A DNA stretch of 20,777 bases from positions 1 through 20,777 of the forward strand of contig CACXHI010000235.1 of the NCBI GenBank assembly GCA_902767395.1, given 5' to 3'. The translations under genes were made by a program, and so were the position numbers. Below are positions 1-6,433 of this stretch, in pieces (the first letter of the stretch is position 1; each line of letters starts with the position of its first letter). A model generated the notes under the pieces. It did no database searches and was not told where the DNA came from. It worked only from the letters and a program-made list of their open reading frames with translations. This DNA is from Oscillospiraceae bacterium. GTDB lineage: Bacteria; Bacillota; Clostridia; Oscillospirales; Oscillospiraceae.

Positions 1-16
1 CAAGGAGACAAGAACA

Positions 17-139
17 ATGAAAACCTATTTTCCCCCTCTGATGGAGCTGCTGAATCTCGGTGACGACGACGTCATTACGTCCAGCGGCGGCGCGATTTAC
101 GACACCGGCGGAGACGACGACGGTTCCGGCGATTTCTGA
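17..139 (+). CDS. Small acidic precursor-like peptide (40 aa), candidate RiPP precursor
   Basis: A 40-codon ORF starts at ATG 17 behind a good Shine-Dalgarno (AAGGAG, 2-7, 9-nt spacer) and ends with TGA at 137-139. The N-terminus MKTYFPPLMELLNL has an aromatic/proline/leucine pattern like leaders bound by PqqD-type domains. The middle reads DDDVITSSGG and the tail is Gly/Asp/Ser-rich, ending DDDGSGDF. I count eight Asp and one Glu against one Lys, so it is strongly acidic; there is no Cys. No signal peptide or membrane segment is seen. It lies directly upstream of PqqD-like, nucleotidyltransferase and kinase genes, which suggests it is their substrate. Thr21, Ser22, Ser23, Thr30 and Ser37 are candidate phosphorylation sites. 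The precursor role is inference; the ribosome site and position argue that the ORF is real. Confidence 0.68.
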   Translation: MKTYFPPLMELLNLGDDDVITSSGGAIYDTGGDDDGSGDF

Positions 140-159
140 TCGTTCAGTAACACGCAAAA

Positions 160-192
160 CAACGGCAGGAGGCTTCGGCTGTCCTGCCGTTG
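160..192 (+). terminator. Gene-end hairpin with UUCG loop between peptide and PqqD-like genes
   Basis: An 11-bp perfect stem (CAACGGCAGGA at 160-170 with TCCTGCCGTTG at 182-192) encloses a short inner GC-UUCG-GC hairpin. No T-tract follows (CATCTGAAAG). It is better read as a partial terminator or 3'-end stabiliser, giving more peptide mRNA than enzyme mRNA, than as a full intrinsic terminator. The structure is seen; the role is inferred. Confidence 0.55.
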
Positions 193-243
193 CATCTGAA
201 AGCATTTCAAACGCTGATCTTACATAAAGGAGCACGACAGACA

Positions 244-507
244 ATGAAACTCAAGCCGAATTTTATGACGCACGAAACGAAGGGCGAACATTACCTTGTG
301 GCGACAGGCGATTCCGTCTTTCACGGGATTGTCAAGAACAACGAAACAGCTGCGCTGATTCTTGATTGCCTGCAAACCGATACAACGCAAGCCGCAATTG
401 TGGACAAGCTTCTTGCAACCTATTCGGGCGTTGACCGCGAAACCGTGTCGCGGGACGTGATGCGCATCGTCGATATGCTGCGTACAATTGGAGCGATCGA
501 AGAATGA
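244..507 (+). CDS. PqqD family protein (RRE-like peptide-binding domain)
   Basis: An 87-residue protein. The frame is open further upstream, but ATG 244 has AAAGGAG at 226-232 with an 11-nt spacer, and from there the length is typical of PqqD. The N-terminal half (FMTHETKGEHYLVATGDSVF) fits the small beta-sheet of the fold, and the C-terminal half (NETAALILDCLQ, then DRETVSRDVMRIVDMLRTIGAIEE) fits its helical part. Family members bind RiPP leader peptides as RRE domains and hand them to modifying enzymes. No catalytic residues are expected. Its stop overlaps the next start as ATGA, implying translational coupling with the nucleotidyltransferase. Partner peptide is most likely the 40-aa product just upstream. 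Family call is fairly safe; substrate is inference. Confidence 0.82.
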   Translation: MKLKPNFMTHETKGEHYLVATGDSVFHGIVKNNETAALILDCLQTDTTQAAIVDKLLATYSGVDRETVSRDVMRIVDMLRTIGAIEE

Positions 508-1613
508 CAGAAGCAGAGCAATCGCTGATCTATCTCCTGTCCTGTGCCATAAACAGCCTCCAACCCGAGCGGGACGCGGTGCTGGAAATGGATCTGCAGG
601 CGGTTTACGCGCTGGCAAAAAAGAATTCGGTCTGCGGAGCAGCTTTCGTCGCGCTGGATGCAGCCGACGTGCAGGCTCCGCAGTTTCACAGTGCTTATTT
701 GAAGGCTGTTCGGAGAAGCATTCTCTTTGACTTGGAACGCAGCGCAATCTTCGAGACGTTTGAGCAGCAGGGCATCTGGTATCTGCCGCTTAAGGGTACG
801 GTCATGAAGGAGCTGTATCCCAAAAACGGGATGCGCGAAATGGCAGATTGCGACGTGCTTTTCGACGCAGGCAGGCAGAATGACGTCTACGAAATCATGC
901 TCCGCCGAGGCTACACGGCAAAAGTTTTCGGAAAATCAAAGCATGATATCTATTTCAAGCCGCCTGTTTACAATTTTGAAATGCACACGGCGCTCTTTGA
1001 GAAAAAAACCGAATCGTTATTCCGTTACTATTCCGATCCTGCACACCTTCTGCGCAAGGATGCTGACAACCGTTATGGTTATCATCTTTCCGACGAGGAC
1101 TTTTACGTTTTGATGATGGCACACGAATGGAAGCATTATCACGGCAATGGCGTGGGGATTCGTTCGCTTATGGATTGCTATCTCTATCTGAAAAGCAAAG
1201 GGGACCGATTGGATTGGGAATACATTGACAAGCAGATGACCCTGCTTCAAATCTCTGACTTCGAGCATGTACGCAGGACATTGGCACAGAAGGTTTTTGC
1301 TTCGCCCGCACGTGCTGAACTGGAAGCGGAGGAGGAAGCGCTTTTACAGGACTACTTCGCGGCAGGGACCTACGGATCCTTAGAATACTCCGTCCATCGG
1401 AGCTTACGCCGCACGTCAAAACCTGCTTTCCTGTTGAAGACCATGTTTCCAAGCGTCAGCGAGTTGCGAAAAAACGTTTCCTTTGTGAATCGGTGTCCTC
1501 TTCTGTATCCCGCAGGTGTGATTTACCGCTGGGGCAGAGTTTTACTGATAAGAAGAAATGATTTACTCAAATTTGTGAGGGCCATTTGTTCCAATGATTA
1601 CAAAAAAATATAG
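504..1613 (+). CDS. Nucleotidyltransferase family protein (NTP_transf_5-like)
   Basis: A 369-aa soluble protein of the uncharacterised NTP_transf_5 type. After a helical N-terminal region, the nucleotidyltransferase core begins at LPLKG (residues 94-98). It continues with the metal-binding pattern R111-x3-D115-x-D117 (REMADCD), and a possible third acidic site is E159 in FEMHTALF. The C-terminal half is helical and contains a DEDFYVLMMAHEWKHYH stretch. These enzymes occur beside PqqD-like and HprK-like genes in peptide-modification clusters; the moiety they transfer is generally unknown. The start overlaps the PqqD-like stop (ATGA), and the end (TAG) overlaps the kinase start by 20 nt, so the three are one translationally coupled unit. 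A direct role on the upstream peptide is inference. Confidence 0.78.
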   Translation: MTEAEQSLIYLLSCAINSLQPERDAVLEMDLQAVYALAKKNSVCGAAFVALDAADVQAPQFHSAYLKAVRRSILFDLERSAIFETFEQQGIWYLPLKGTVMKELYPKNGMREMADCDVLFDAGRQNDVYEIMLRRGYTAKVFGKSKHDIYFKPPVYNFEMHTALFEKKTESLFRYYSDPAHLLRKDADNRYGYHLSDEDFYVLMMAHEWKHYHGNGVGIRSLMDCYLYLKSKGDRLDWEYIDKQMTLLQISDFEHVRRTLAQKVFASPARAELEAEEEALLQDYFAAGTYGSLEYSVHRSLRRTSKPAFLLKTMFPSVSELRKNVSFVNRCPLLYPAGVIYRWGRVLLIRRNDLLKFVRAICSNDYKKI

Positions 1614-2328
1614 AATCGCAGATACCGTCTTTGCGATCAGCTCCATATACGAAAATGTGCACACCTTCTGTGCGGATTATCTGACATCTGAGCCCGCCGA
1701 GATTTTTATCATAATCACGCAGGCAGACATCACGCTGGAGCGGGAGAAGGCCGCACGCCAGAATGCGCTGCAAAACCGTCCGCCTCAGCGTTTTCCTGAC
1801 AGCTATCTTGAGGAGCTGGCTGTATACAGAAAAATCGCGGAGCGAATGCCAAACTACGACACGCTCCTGTTTCACGGGTCTGTTGTCGCAGTGGATGGGC
1901 TTGGTTACCTTTTCACGGCAAAATCCGGCACCGGAAAATCCACCCACACAAAATTATGGATGGATTGTTTTGGTCCGAGAGCGATGATGGTGAATGATGA
2001 TAAGCCCCTTTTGCACATGGAAGACACCGGCGTTACGGTCTATGGAACGCCCTACAACGGCAAACATCGGCGCGGATCAAATATTGCGGTTCCTCTGAAA
2101 GCACTGTGCATTCTGACAAGAGCGGAAACGAACTGGATTCACCCAATCCAGATGAACCAAGCGTATGCCACCCTTCTGCAGCAAGTCTACCGTCCGGCAG
2201 ATCCGCAAGCGATGCGGAAGACGCTTTCGCTTCTCGATCAGCTTGCCGAGCGTGTGCCGCTCTACCTTCTTGGCTGTAACCTGGCCCCTGATGCGGCATA
2301 CGTTTCATACAAAGGAATGCAGAACTAA
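1594..2328 (+). CDS. HPr kinase-like P-loop kinase, candidate peptide kinase
   Basis: A 244-aa protein. Residues 94-96 (HGS) open a core with a clear Walker A loop, AKSGTGKST, at 109-117. MMVNDDKPLL (D135, D136) matches the acidic position after the P-loop in HprK/PEP-carboxykinase-type kinases, and YGTPYNGK (150-157) follows. It lacks the N-terminal domain of bifunctional HprK/P, and nothing else in the window suggests PTS regulation. Similar stand-alone kinases phosphorylate lasso peptides (paeninodin type) and are often mis-annotated as serine kinase or PEP carboxykinase. The start overlaps the nucleotidyltransferase end by 20 nt; GAGGG at 1577-1581 could serve as ribosome site. Fold call is strong; the substrate, probably the 40-aa peptide, is inferred. 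Confidence 0.8.
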   Translation: MITKKYRIADTVFAISSIYENVHTFCADYLTSEPAEIFIIITQADITLEREKAARQNALQNRPPQRFPDSYLEELAVYRKIAERMPNYDTLLFHGSVVAVDGLGYLFTAKSGTGKSTHTKLWMDCFGPRAMMVNDDKPLLHMEDTGVTVYGTPYNGKHRRGSNIAVPLKALCILTRAETNWIHPIQMNQAYATLLQQVYRPADPQAMRKTLSLLDQLAERVPLYLLGCNLAPDAAYVSYKGMQN

Positions 2329-2371
2329 AAAAGACCCGCCGGCGGCAGGGCGTACAACATGCGTTTTTCGG

Positions 2372-2400
2372 TTGACGAACGAGGGCGGGTATGGTATGAT
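2372..2400 (+). promoter_or_regulatory. Sigma-A-type promoter for queA-tgt
   Basis: TTGACG (2372-2377), a 17-nt spacer and TATGAT (2395-2400) form a near-consensus promoter. Transcription would start near 2407, about 44 nt before the queA start. It separates housekeeping transcription from the upstream peptide cassette. Confidence 0.75.
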
Positions 2401-2450
2401 GGTGGCAATGCAACCGGATATCCCGTGATCCGATGAAAGAAGGTTTTCCC

Positions 2451-3473
2451 TTGAGAACGCATGATTTTTTCTATGAGCTTCCGCCGGAGCTGATTGCGCA
2501 GACACCGCTTTCTCAGCGAGACAGCTCCCGGCTTCTGGTGTTAAACCGCGCTGACGGCTCTCTGGAGCACCGGCATTTTCACGATATTTTGGACTATCTT
2601 CATCCCGGCGACTGTCTGGTTCTGAACAATTCCCGCGTTCTGCCGGCGCGGCTGCTTGGAAAGCGAGCATCCGGCGGGGCCGTAGAGGTTCTGCTTCTGA
2701 AGGACACAGGAAACGACACATGGGAGTGTCTGACAAAGCCCGGACGCAAAACGCCCGTTGGCGCGGAGCTCTGCTTTGGCGAGGGGCTTCTGACTGCCAC
2801 CGTCGTCGGCGCGAAGGAGGACGGAAATAAGCTGGTGCAGTTCCACTACCGGGGGATTTTCCTCGAAATTCTGGAGCAGCTCGGCAAGATGCCCCTTCCC
2901 CCCTACATTAAGGAGGAGCTTCAGGATCAAGAGCGCTACCAGACGGTTTACTCCAAGGTCAACGGTTCCGCCGCAGCCCCGACCGCCGGTCTGCACTTTA
3001 CGCCGGAGCTGCTGCAGGCCATTGAAGGCAAGGGCGTTTCCCTCGCCTGGGTTACGCTCCACGTTGGTCTTGGCACCTTCCGCCCGGTCAAGGCAGAAGA
3101 GATTACCGACCACCACATGCACGCGGAGTTCTGTATGCTCTCCGCAGAAACCGCGGCGCTGCTCAACCGGACACGGGCAAGCGGAGGAAGAATCATCTGT
3201 GTGGGAACCACCTCCTGCCGAACGATCGAAAGCTTCGCCGCCGAGGACGGGACCTTTACCGAGCGCGCCGGATGGACCGATATTTTCATCTATCCCGGCT
3301 ATCGCTTCAAGGCAATGGACGCTTTGATTACCAACTTCCATTTGCCGGAAAGTACGTTGATTATGCTCGTCTCCGCCTTTGCAGGTCGGGAGCGGGTTTT
3401 GAGCGCTTACAGGGCTGCCGTTGCGGAGCGCTATCGGTTCTTTTCCTTTGGCGACGCAATGCTGATTGTTTGA
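2451..3473 (+). CDS. queA: S-adenosylmethionine:tRNA ribosyltransferase-isomerase
   Basis: QueA transfers and isomerises the ribosyl part of SAM onto preQ1 in tRNA wobble position 34, giving epoxyqueuosine. The 340-aa product matches the usual length. Recognisable blocks are FFYELPPELIAQ at the N-terminus, VLNNSRVLPARLLG, GSAAAPTAGLHFT, VTLHVGLGTFRPV and ALITNFHLPESTLIMLVSAF. The start is taken as TTG 2451, not the in-frame ATG 2433. The TTG is preceded by AGAAGG at 2437-2442 with an 8-nt gap, and MRTHDFFYELP fits normal QueA N-termini; ATG 2433 has no ribosome site and would add six residues. tgt follows after 9 nt in the same operon and acts one step earlier in the pathway. Confidence 0.95.
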   Translation: MRTHDFFYELPPELIAQTPLSQRDSSRLLVLNRADGSLEHRHFHDILDYLHPGDCLVLNNSRVLPARLLGKRASGGAVEVLLLKDTGNDTWECLTKPGRKTPVGAELCFGEGLLTATVVGAKEDGNKLVQFHYRGIFLEILEQLGKMPLPPYIKEELQDQERYQTVYSKVNGSAAAPTAGLHFTPELLQAIEGKGVSLAWVTLHVGLGTFRPVKAEEITDHHMHAEFCMLSAETAALLNRTRASGGRIICVGTTSCRTIESFAAEDGTFTERAGWTDIFIYPGYRFKAMDALITNFHLPESTLIMLVSAFAGRERVLSAYRAAVAERYRFFSFGDAMLIV

Positions 3474-3482
3474 GGAGGCGCT

Positions 3483-4613
3483 ATGTTTGAACTTCTGAAA
3501 ACCGAGGGAAAGGCGCGGCGCGGGGTGTTTACCTGCGCGCACGGTACGGTTCAGACCCCGGTGTTTATGAACGTCGGTACCCAAGCTGCCATTAAGGGCG
3601 GTCTGAGCGCGGAGGATTTGAAGCGGATCGGCTGTCAGGTGGAGCTTTCCAACACCTATCACCTCCATCTGCGGCCCGGTGATCGGCTTATCCGGCAGCT
3701 CGGCGGCCTGCATCGCTTTATGACGTGGGACGGGCCGATTCTGACCGATTCGGGCGGATTTCAGGTTTTTTCGCTTGCGGGACTGCGGAAGATCAAGGAG
3801 GAGGGTGTCTATTTTGCCTCCCACATCGACGGGCGGAAGATTTTTATGGGGCCGGAGGAGAGTATGCAGATCCAATCCAATCTCGGCTCCGACGTCTGCA
3901 TGGCCTTCGATGAATGTGTGGAGAATCCTTCCCCACGTGCATATGTGCAGGCCTCCATGCTGCGGACCTACCGCTGGCTCCTGCGCTGCAAGGCGGAGAA
4001 CGCCCGCCTCAATTCCCTCCCCGACACAGTGAATCCCCAGCAGATGCTCTGGGGGATCAATCAGGGCGGAACCTACGTGGATCTGCGGATTGAGCACGCA
4101 AAAATGATTGCCGATCTTGCGCTTCCCGGCTACGCCATTGGCGGCCTTGCCGTGGGTGAGCCGACGGAGGTCATGTATGAGATCATTGAGGCCGTGGAGC
4201 CGTATTTCCCCGCCGACCGGACGCGGTATCTGATGGGCGTCGGAACTCCCTCGAACATCATCGAGGCGGTTGCTCGCGGCATAGACTTTTTTGACTGCGT
4301 GATGCCTGCGCGAAACGCCCGCCACGCACGCCTGTTTACATGGGAGGGCGCGATCAACCTCAAAAACGCGAAATACGAGTTGGACGAGGGCCCCATAGAT
4401 TCCGCGTGCGACTGCCCCGTTTGCCGCCGTTATTCCCGCGCTTATCTTCACCATCTGTTCAAGGCGGAGGAGATCCTTGCTCTGCGCTTGGCAGTCATGC
4501 ACAATCTCTATTTCTACAACAAGCTGATGGAGCGCATCCGGGAAGCGCTGGATGCCGGTCGGTTCGAGACCTTCCGCCGGGAATATTCTGAAAAACTCAG
4601 CCGAAAAATCTGA
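3483..4613 (+). CDS. tgt: Queuine/preQ1 tRNA-guanine transglycosylase
   Basis: Tgt exchanges G34 of GUN-anticodon tRNAs for preQ1 in the cytoplasm. The 376-aa protein is full length. D89 in LTDSGGFQVFSL is the general acid/base, and D271 in FFDCVMPARNARH is the expected nucleophile. The zinc site is CDCPVC (C309, C311, C314) plus H340 in AVMHNLYFYN. The preQ1-binding GGLAVGEP block is present. GAGGAGG immediately before the ATG gives a strong ribosome site, only 9 nt after the queA stop, so the two are co-transcribed. GINQGG replaces the more usual GIVQGG, a minor variation. No preQ1 synthesis genes are in the window. Confidence 0.96.
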   Translation: MFELLKTEGKARRGVFTCAHGTVQTPVFMNVGTQAAIKGGLSAEDLKRIGCQVELSNTYHLHLRPGDRLIRQLGGLHRFMTWDGPILTDSGGFQVFSLAGLRKIKEEGVYFASHIDGRKIFMGPEESMQIQSNLGSDVCMAFDECVENPSPRAYVQASMLRTYRWLLRCKAENARLNSLPDTVNPQQMLWGINQGGTYVDLRIEHAKMIADLALPGYAIGGLAVGEPTEVMYEIIEAVEPYFPADRTRYLMGVGTPSNIIEAVARGIDFFDCVMPARNARHARLFTWEGAINLKNAKYELDEGPIDSACDCPVCRRYSRAYLHHLFKAEEILALRLAVMHNLYFYNKLMERIREALDAGRFETFRREYSEKLSRKI

Positions 4614-4621
4614 TTTTCTGC

Positions 4622-4650
4622 TTGCATTCTGCACAGCGTCCATGTATAAT
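4622..4650 (+). promoter_or_regulatory. Sigma-A-type promoter for yajC
   Basis: TTGCAT (4622-4627), a 17-nt spacer and a perfect TATAAT (4645-4650) lie between tgt and yajC. A start near 4657 would leave a leader of about 97 nt. Confidence 0.7.
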
Positions 4651-4753
4651 ATCGAAGCACATTTGTCTTGACCTGCCCTGTCGAGGATGATTGATGCCCA
4701 AGCTCCGGGGCAGGATGGTCGAAAAACAAGAGGAACACGGAGGTACCCAAGTT

Positions 4754-5170
4754 ATGCGATTCATCATGTCTGCCGCTTCCGCCACCCCCGGCGGCCTGTT
4801 AGGAAACTCCACAATGATCATTGTTCTCGCCCTCTTTATTGGCGTGTTCTACTTTATGATCATTCGTCCGGAAAACAAAAAGAAGAAGGAGCAGGAGGCG
4901 CTTCGCAACTCGATCCACCGGGGTGACAAGATTACCACCATCGGCGGCATCATGGGCAAGGTCGTGGACGTCAAGGACGAGAAGATCGTCATTGAGACCG
5001 GCGAGGATCAGGTCCGCATGGAGCTCCAGAAATGGTCCGTCATGTCCAACAACACCGCCGAGGCAGAGAAGAGCAAGCGCGCAGCCGAGGCCAAGGAAGC
5101 AGCTGCAAAGGCAAAGGAAGACAAGGCGAAGTCCAAAGCCGCAAAGAAAGCGGACAAAGATCTTCGCTGA
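4754..5170 (+). CDS. yajC: Preprotein translocase subunit YajC
   Basis: A 138-aa Sec-accessory membrane protein. One transmembrane helix (about residues 20-38, MIIVLALFIGVFYFMIIRP) ends in the hallmark FYFMIIRPENKKKKE, followed by the conserved RGDKITTIGGIMGKVVDV and a beta-rich domain. The last 35 residues or so are a Lys/Ala/Glu-rich tail, probably disordered or helical. The start chosen is ATG 4754, behind GGAGG (4739-4743, 10-nt spacer). The frame is open upstream from TTG 4691, but that extension would place 21 polar residues before the family start. Position after tgt is typical. secD and secF, frequent downstream partners, are not here; a convergent regulator follows instead. Confidence 0.92.
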   Translation: MRFIMSAASATPGGLLGNSTMIIVLALFIGVFYFMIIRPENKKKKEQEALRNSIHRGDKITTIGGIMGKVVDVKDEKIVIETGEDQVRMELQKWSVMSNNTAEAEKSKRAAEAKEAAAKAKEDKAKSKAAKKADKDLR

Positions 5171-5174
5171 ATGT

Positions 5175-5234
5175 CAGAATCAGCAACAGTCCCGCACGAA
5201 TGAATCCGTTCGTGCGGGACTGTTGCTGATTCTG
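5175..5234. terminator. 26-bp perfect hairpin between convergent yajC and araC-type gene
   Basis: Arms 5175-5200 and 5209-5234 are perfect reverse complements over 26 bp, with an 8-nt loop (TGAATCCG). The element starts 5 nt after yajC and ends about 20 nt from the stop of the facing regulator gene, so it probably acts as a shared bidirectional terminator. Neither side has a T-tract, and the stem is unusually long. Confidence 0.7.
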
Positions 5235-5255
5235 GCCCGACGCCTCGGCGCCGGT

Positions 5256-6143
5256 TTACGCTGTTTTCTTCGATTCGTCGGCAGATTTTCGGCACCGCCC
5301 CGGCGTGCAGTGGTAGCGCGCCTTAAACAGACGAGTAAAGTAACTCTGCTCGGGAAACCCACAGCGCTGTGCAATGACGCGAATGGAGAGGTCGGTATGA
5401 CTCAGCATCCAAGCCGCAATCCCAAGGCGGAGGCTGGAAAGATAATCCATCGGCGTGGTCCCGACAAGGGCGCCGAACAGCTTGCAGCATTTGCTCCGAC
5501 TCACACCGGCCTCCTCCGCGATAAGATCCAGCGAGAGCTTTTCCCCGTAGCTCCGCACGAGGCAAGCCAGCATTGCGTGCACTGCATCCTCATCCCGGCG
5601 TTCCCGATGCGTCGCAGTGGAAACGGACGCGGGCGCATCACAGAAAAACGCCGCGCTCAGGCAGGCCAGCGAAATCATCTCCAGCCGTCTCGCGGCATCG
5701 GCGGTTCCTTGCTCGTCCACACACTCCAGCAGCGGACGCAAGATCTGCGCCTGACGGCTGCAGGCAGGCCAGCGCACAAACCGAAGGCCGCGATCTTCTA
5801 TCCGCCGGTAGAACGGATGATCGGACTCCAGCAGTCCGCGAAGAAGCTCCGGATGAAACAGGAACGCACGGAAGCAGCCTGCCGGATCGTCGCTGCGGCA
5901 GCTATGGAGCTGCGCACTGTTGACCAGCAGAATATCACCGGCTTCGAGTACAACGTCGTCGGTATAAACACGGAAAACAAGCGGTTTGGTCAAGTTCTGA
6001 ATCAGTACGACGTCCTCATGCCAGCAGGTCTGCCGACAGTTGTCCGCAATTCCGGAAAAAGTGACCAGCCGACAAATGACAGGAAAAGCCGGGTCCGGAT
6101 ACGTGACTCTGAGACCACGGCTGTCCTGATTGAAAAACAGCAT
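5256..6143 (-). CDS. AraC family transcriptional regulator
   Basis: A 295-aa protein with an N-terminal cupin-like sensing domain (about residues 40-110; DDVVLEAGDILLVNSAQLHS is the typical strand-turn pattern) and a C-terminal double helix-turn-helix (about 188-288). The first helix-turn-helix is LSLDLIAEEAGVSRSKCCKLF; the second contains SIRVIAQRCGFPEQSYFTRLFK, the usual AraC signature. The ligand cannot be predicted. The start has GAGGTGAG just upstream on the minus strand and a good minus-strand promoter. It is divergent from the DUF4364 gene and convergent with yajC, with no obvious metabolic target next to it. It could regulate itself or distant genes. Confidence 0.88.
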   Translation of the reverse strand: MLFFNQDSRGLRVTYPDPAFPVICRLVTFSGIADNCRQTCWHEDVVLIQNLTKPLVFRVYTDDVVLEAGDILLVNSAQLHSCRSDDPAGCFRAFLFHPELLRGLLESDHPFYRRIEDRGLRFVRWPACSRQAQILRPLLECVDEQGTADAARRLEMISLACLSAAFFCDAPASVSTATHRERRDEDAVHAMLACLVRSYGEKLSLDLIAEEAGVSRSKCCKLFGALVGTTPMDYLSSLRLGIAAWMLSHTDLSIRVIAQRCGFPEQSYFTRLFKARYHCTPGRCRKSADESKKTA

Positions 6144-6163
6144 CGACTCACCTCATTCTTAAA

Positions 6164-6181
6164 TCAATTTACTTCAATTTA
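6164..6181. repeat. Direct repeat TCAATTTA spaced one helical turn, over the -10 box of the AraC-type gene
   Basis: TCAATTTA occurs at 6164-6171 and again at 6174-6181, start to start 10 bp. The second copy overlaps the -10 box of the minus-strand promoter. Such spacing suits an AraC-type regulator repressing itself, but the region is AT-rich and chance is possible. Confidence 0.35.
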
Positions 6182-6204
6182 TCACACCAAACTGCATTTG
6201 TCAA
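6176..6204 (-). promoter_or_regulatory. Promoter of the AraC-type gene
   Basis: On the minus strand TTGACA (6204-6199), a 17-nt spacer and TAAATT (6181-6176) make a strong promoter about 30 nt upstream of the start codon at 6143. Confidence 0.7.
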
Positions 6205-6340
6205 TAAATATTCGTTTCTTTTGAAAGAAAACCTCCGAATTTGATCTTGGGAAGGAGACTAAACGTCCGAACGCCAGAAAACCGGCAGAAACCTCTTCTC
6301 CGCGTTTTTTCCGTTCAGGGGGAATTGTGTGTTTCCGCAC

Positions 6341-6369
6341 TTGTATTTCCTGCCAATTTGGAGTATAAT
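6341..6369 (+). promoter_or_regulatory. Promoter of the DUF4364 gene
   Basis: TTGTAT (6341-6346), a 17-nt spacer and TATAAT (6364-6369). Together with the divergent promoter at 6176-6204 it accounts for most of the 290-nt gap 6144-6433. I see no coding ORF in the rest of that gap. Confidence 0.7.
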
Positions 6370-6433
6370 ATAGGGGAAAAGCAGCGGGATTCCATTGCAC
6401 GCACCCACGCGACGCACCAAAGGAGGCGGTTAC

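Noticed and set aside
2335..2368. Possible terminator after the kinase gene (CCCGCC/GGCAGGG, then TTTTT at 2364-2368)
   Set aside because: The stem is short and bulged and the T-run is about 14 nt away, so it is not a convincing intrinsic terminator.
2433..2450. ATG 2433 as the queA start
   Set aside because: No ribosome site upstream, whereas TTG 2451 has AGAAGG at 8 nt and gives the normal QueA N-terminus.
2541..4643. A 700-codon open frame on the minus strand
   Set aside because: Antisense to queA and tgt, both unmistakable; no ribosome site and a composition typical of a shadow frame.
4923..6224. A 433-codon plus-strand frame
   Set aside because: Runs out of phase through yajC, through the 26-bp hairpin and antisense to the AraC-type gene; no family resemblance.
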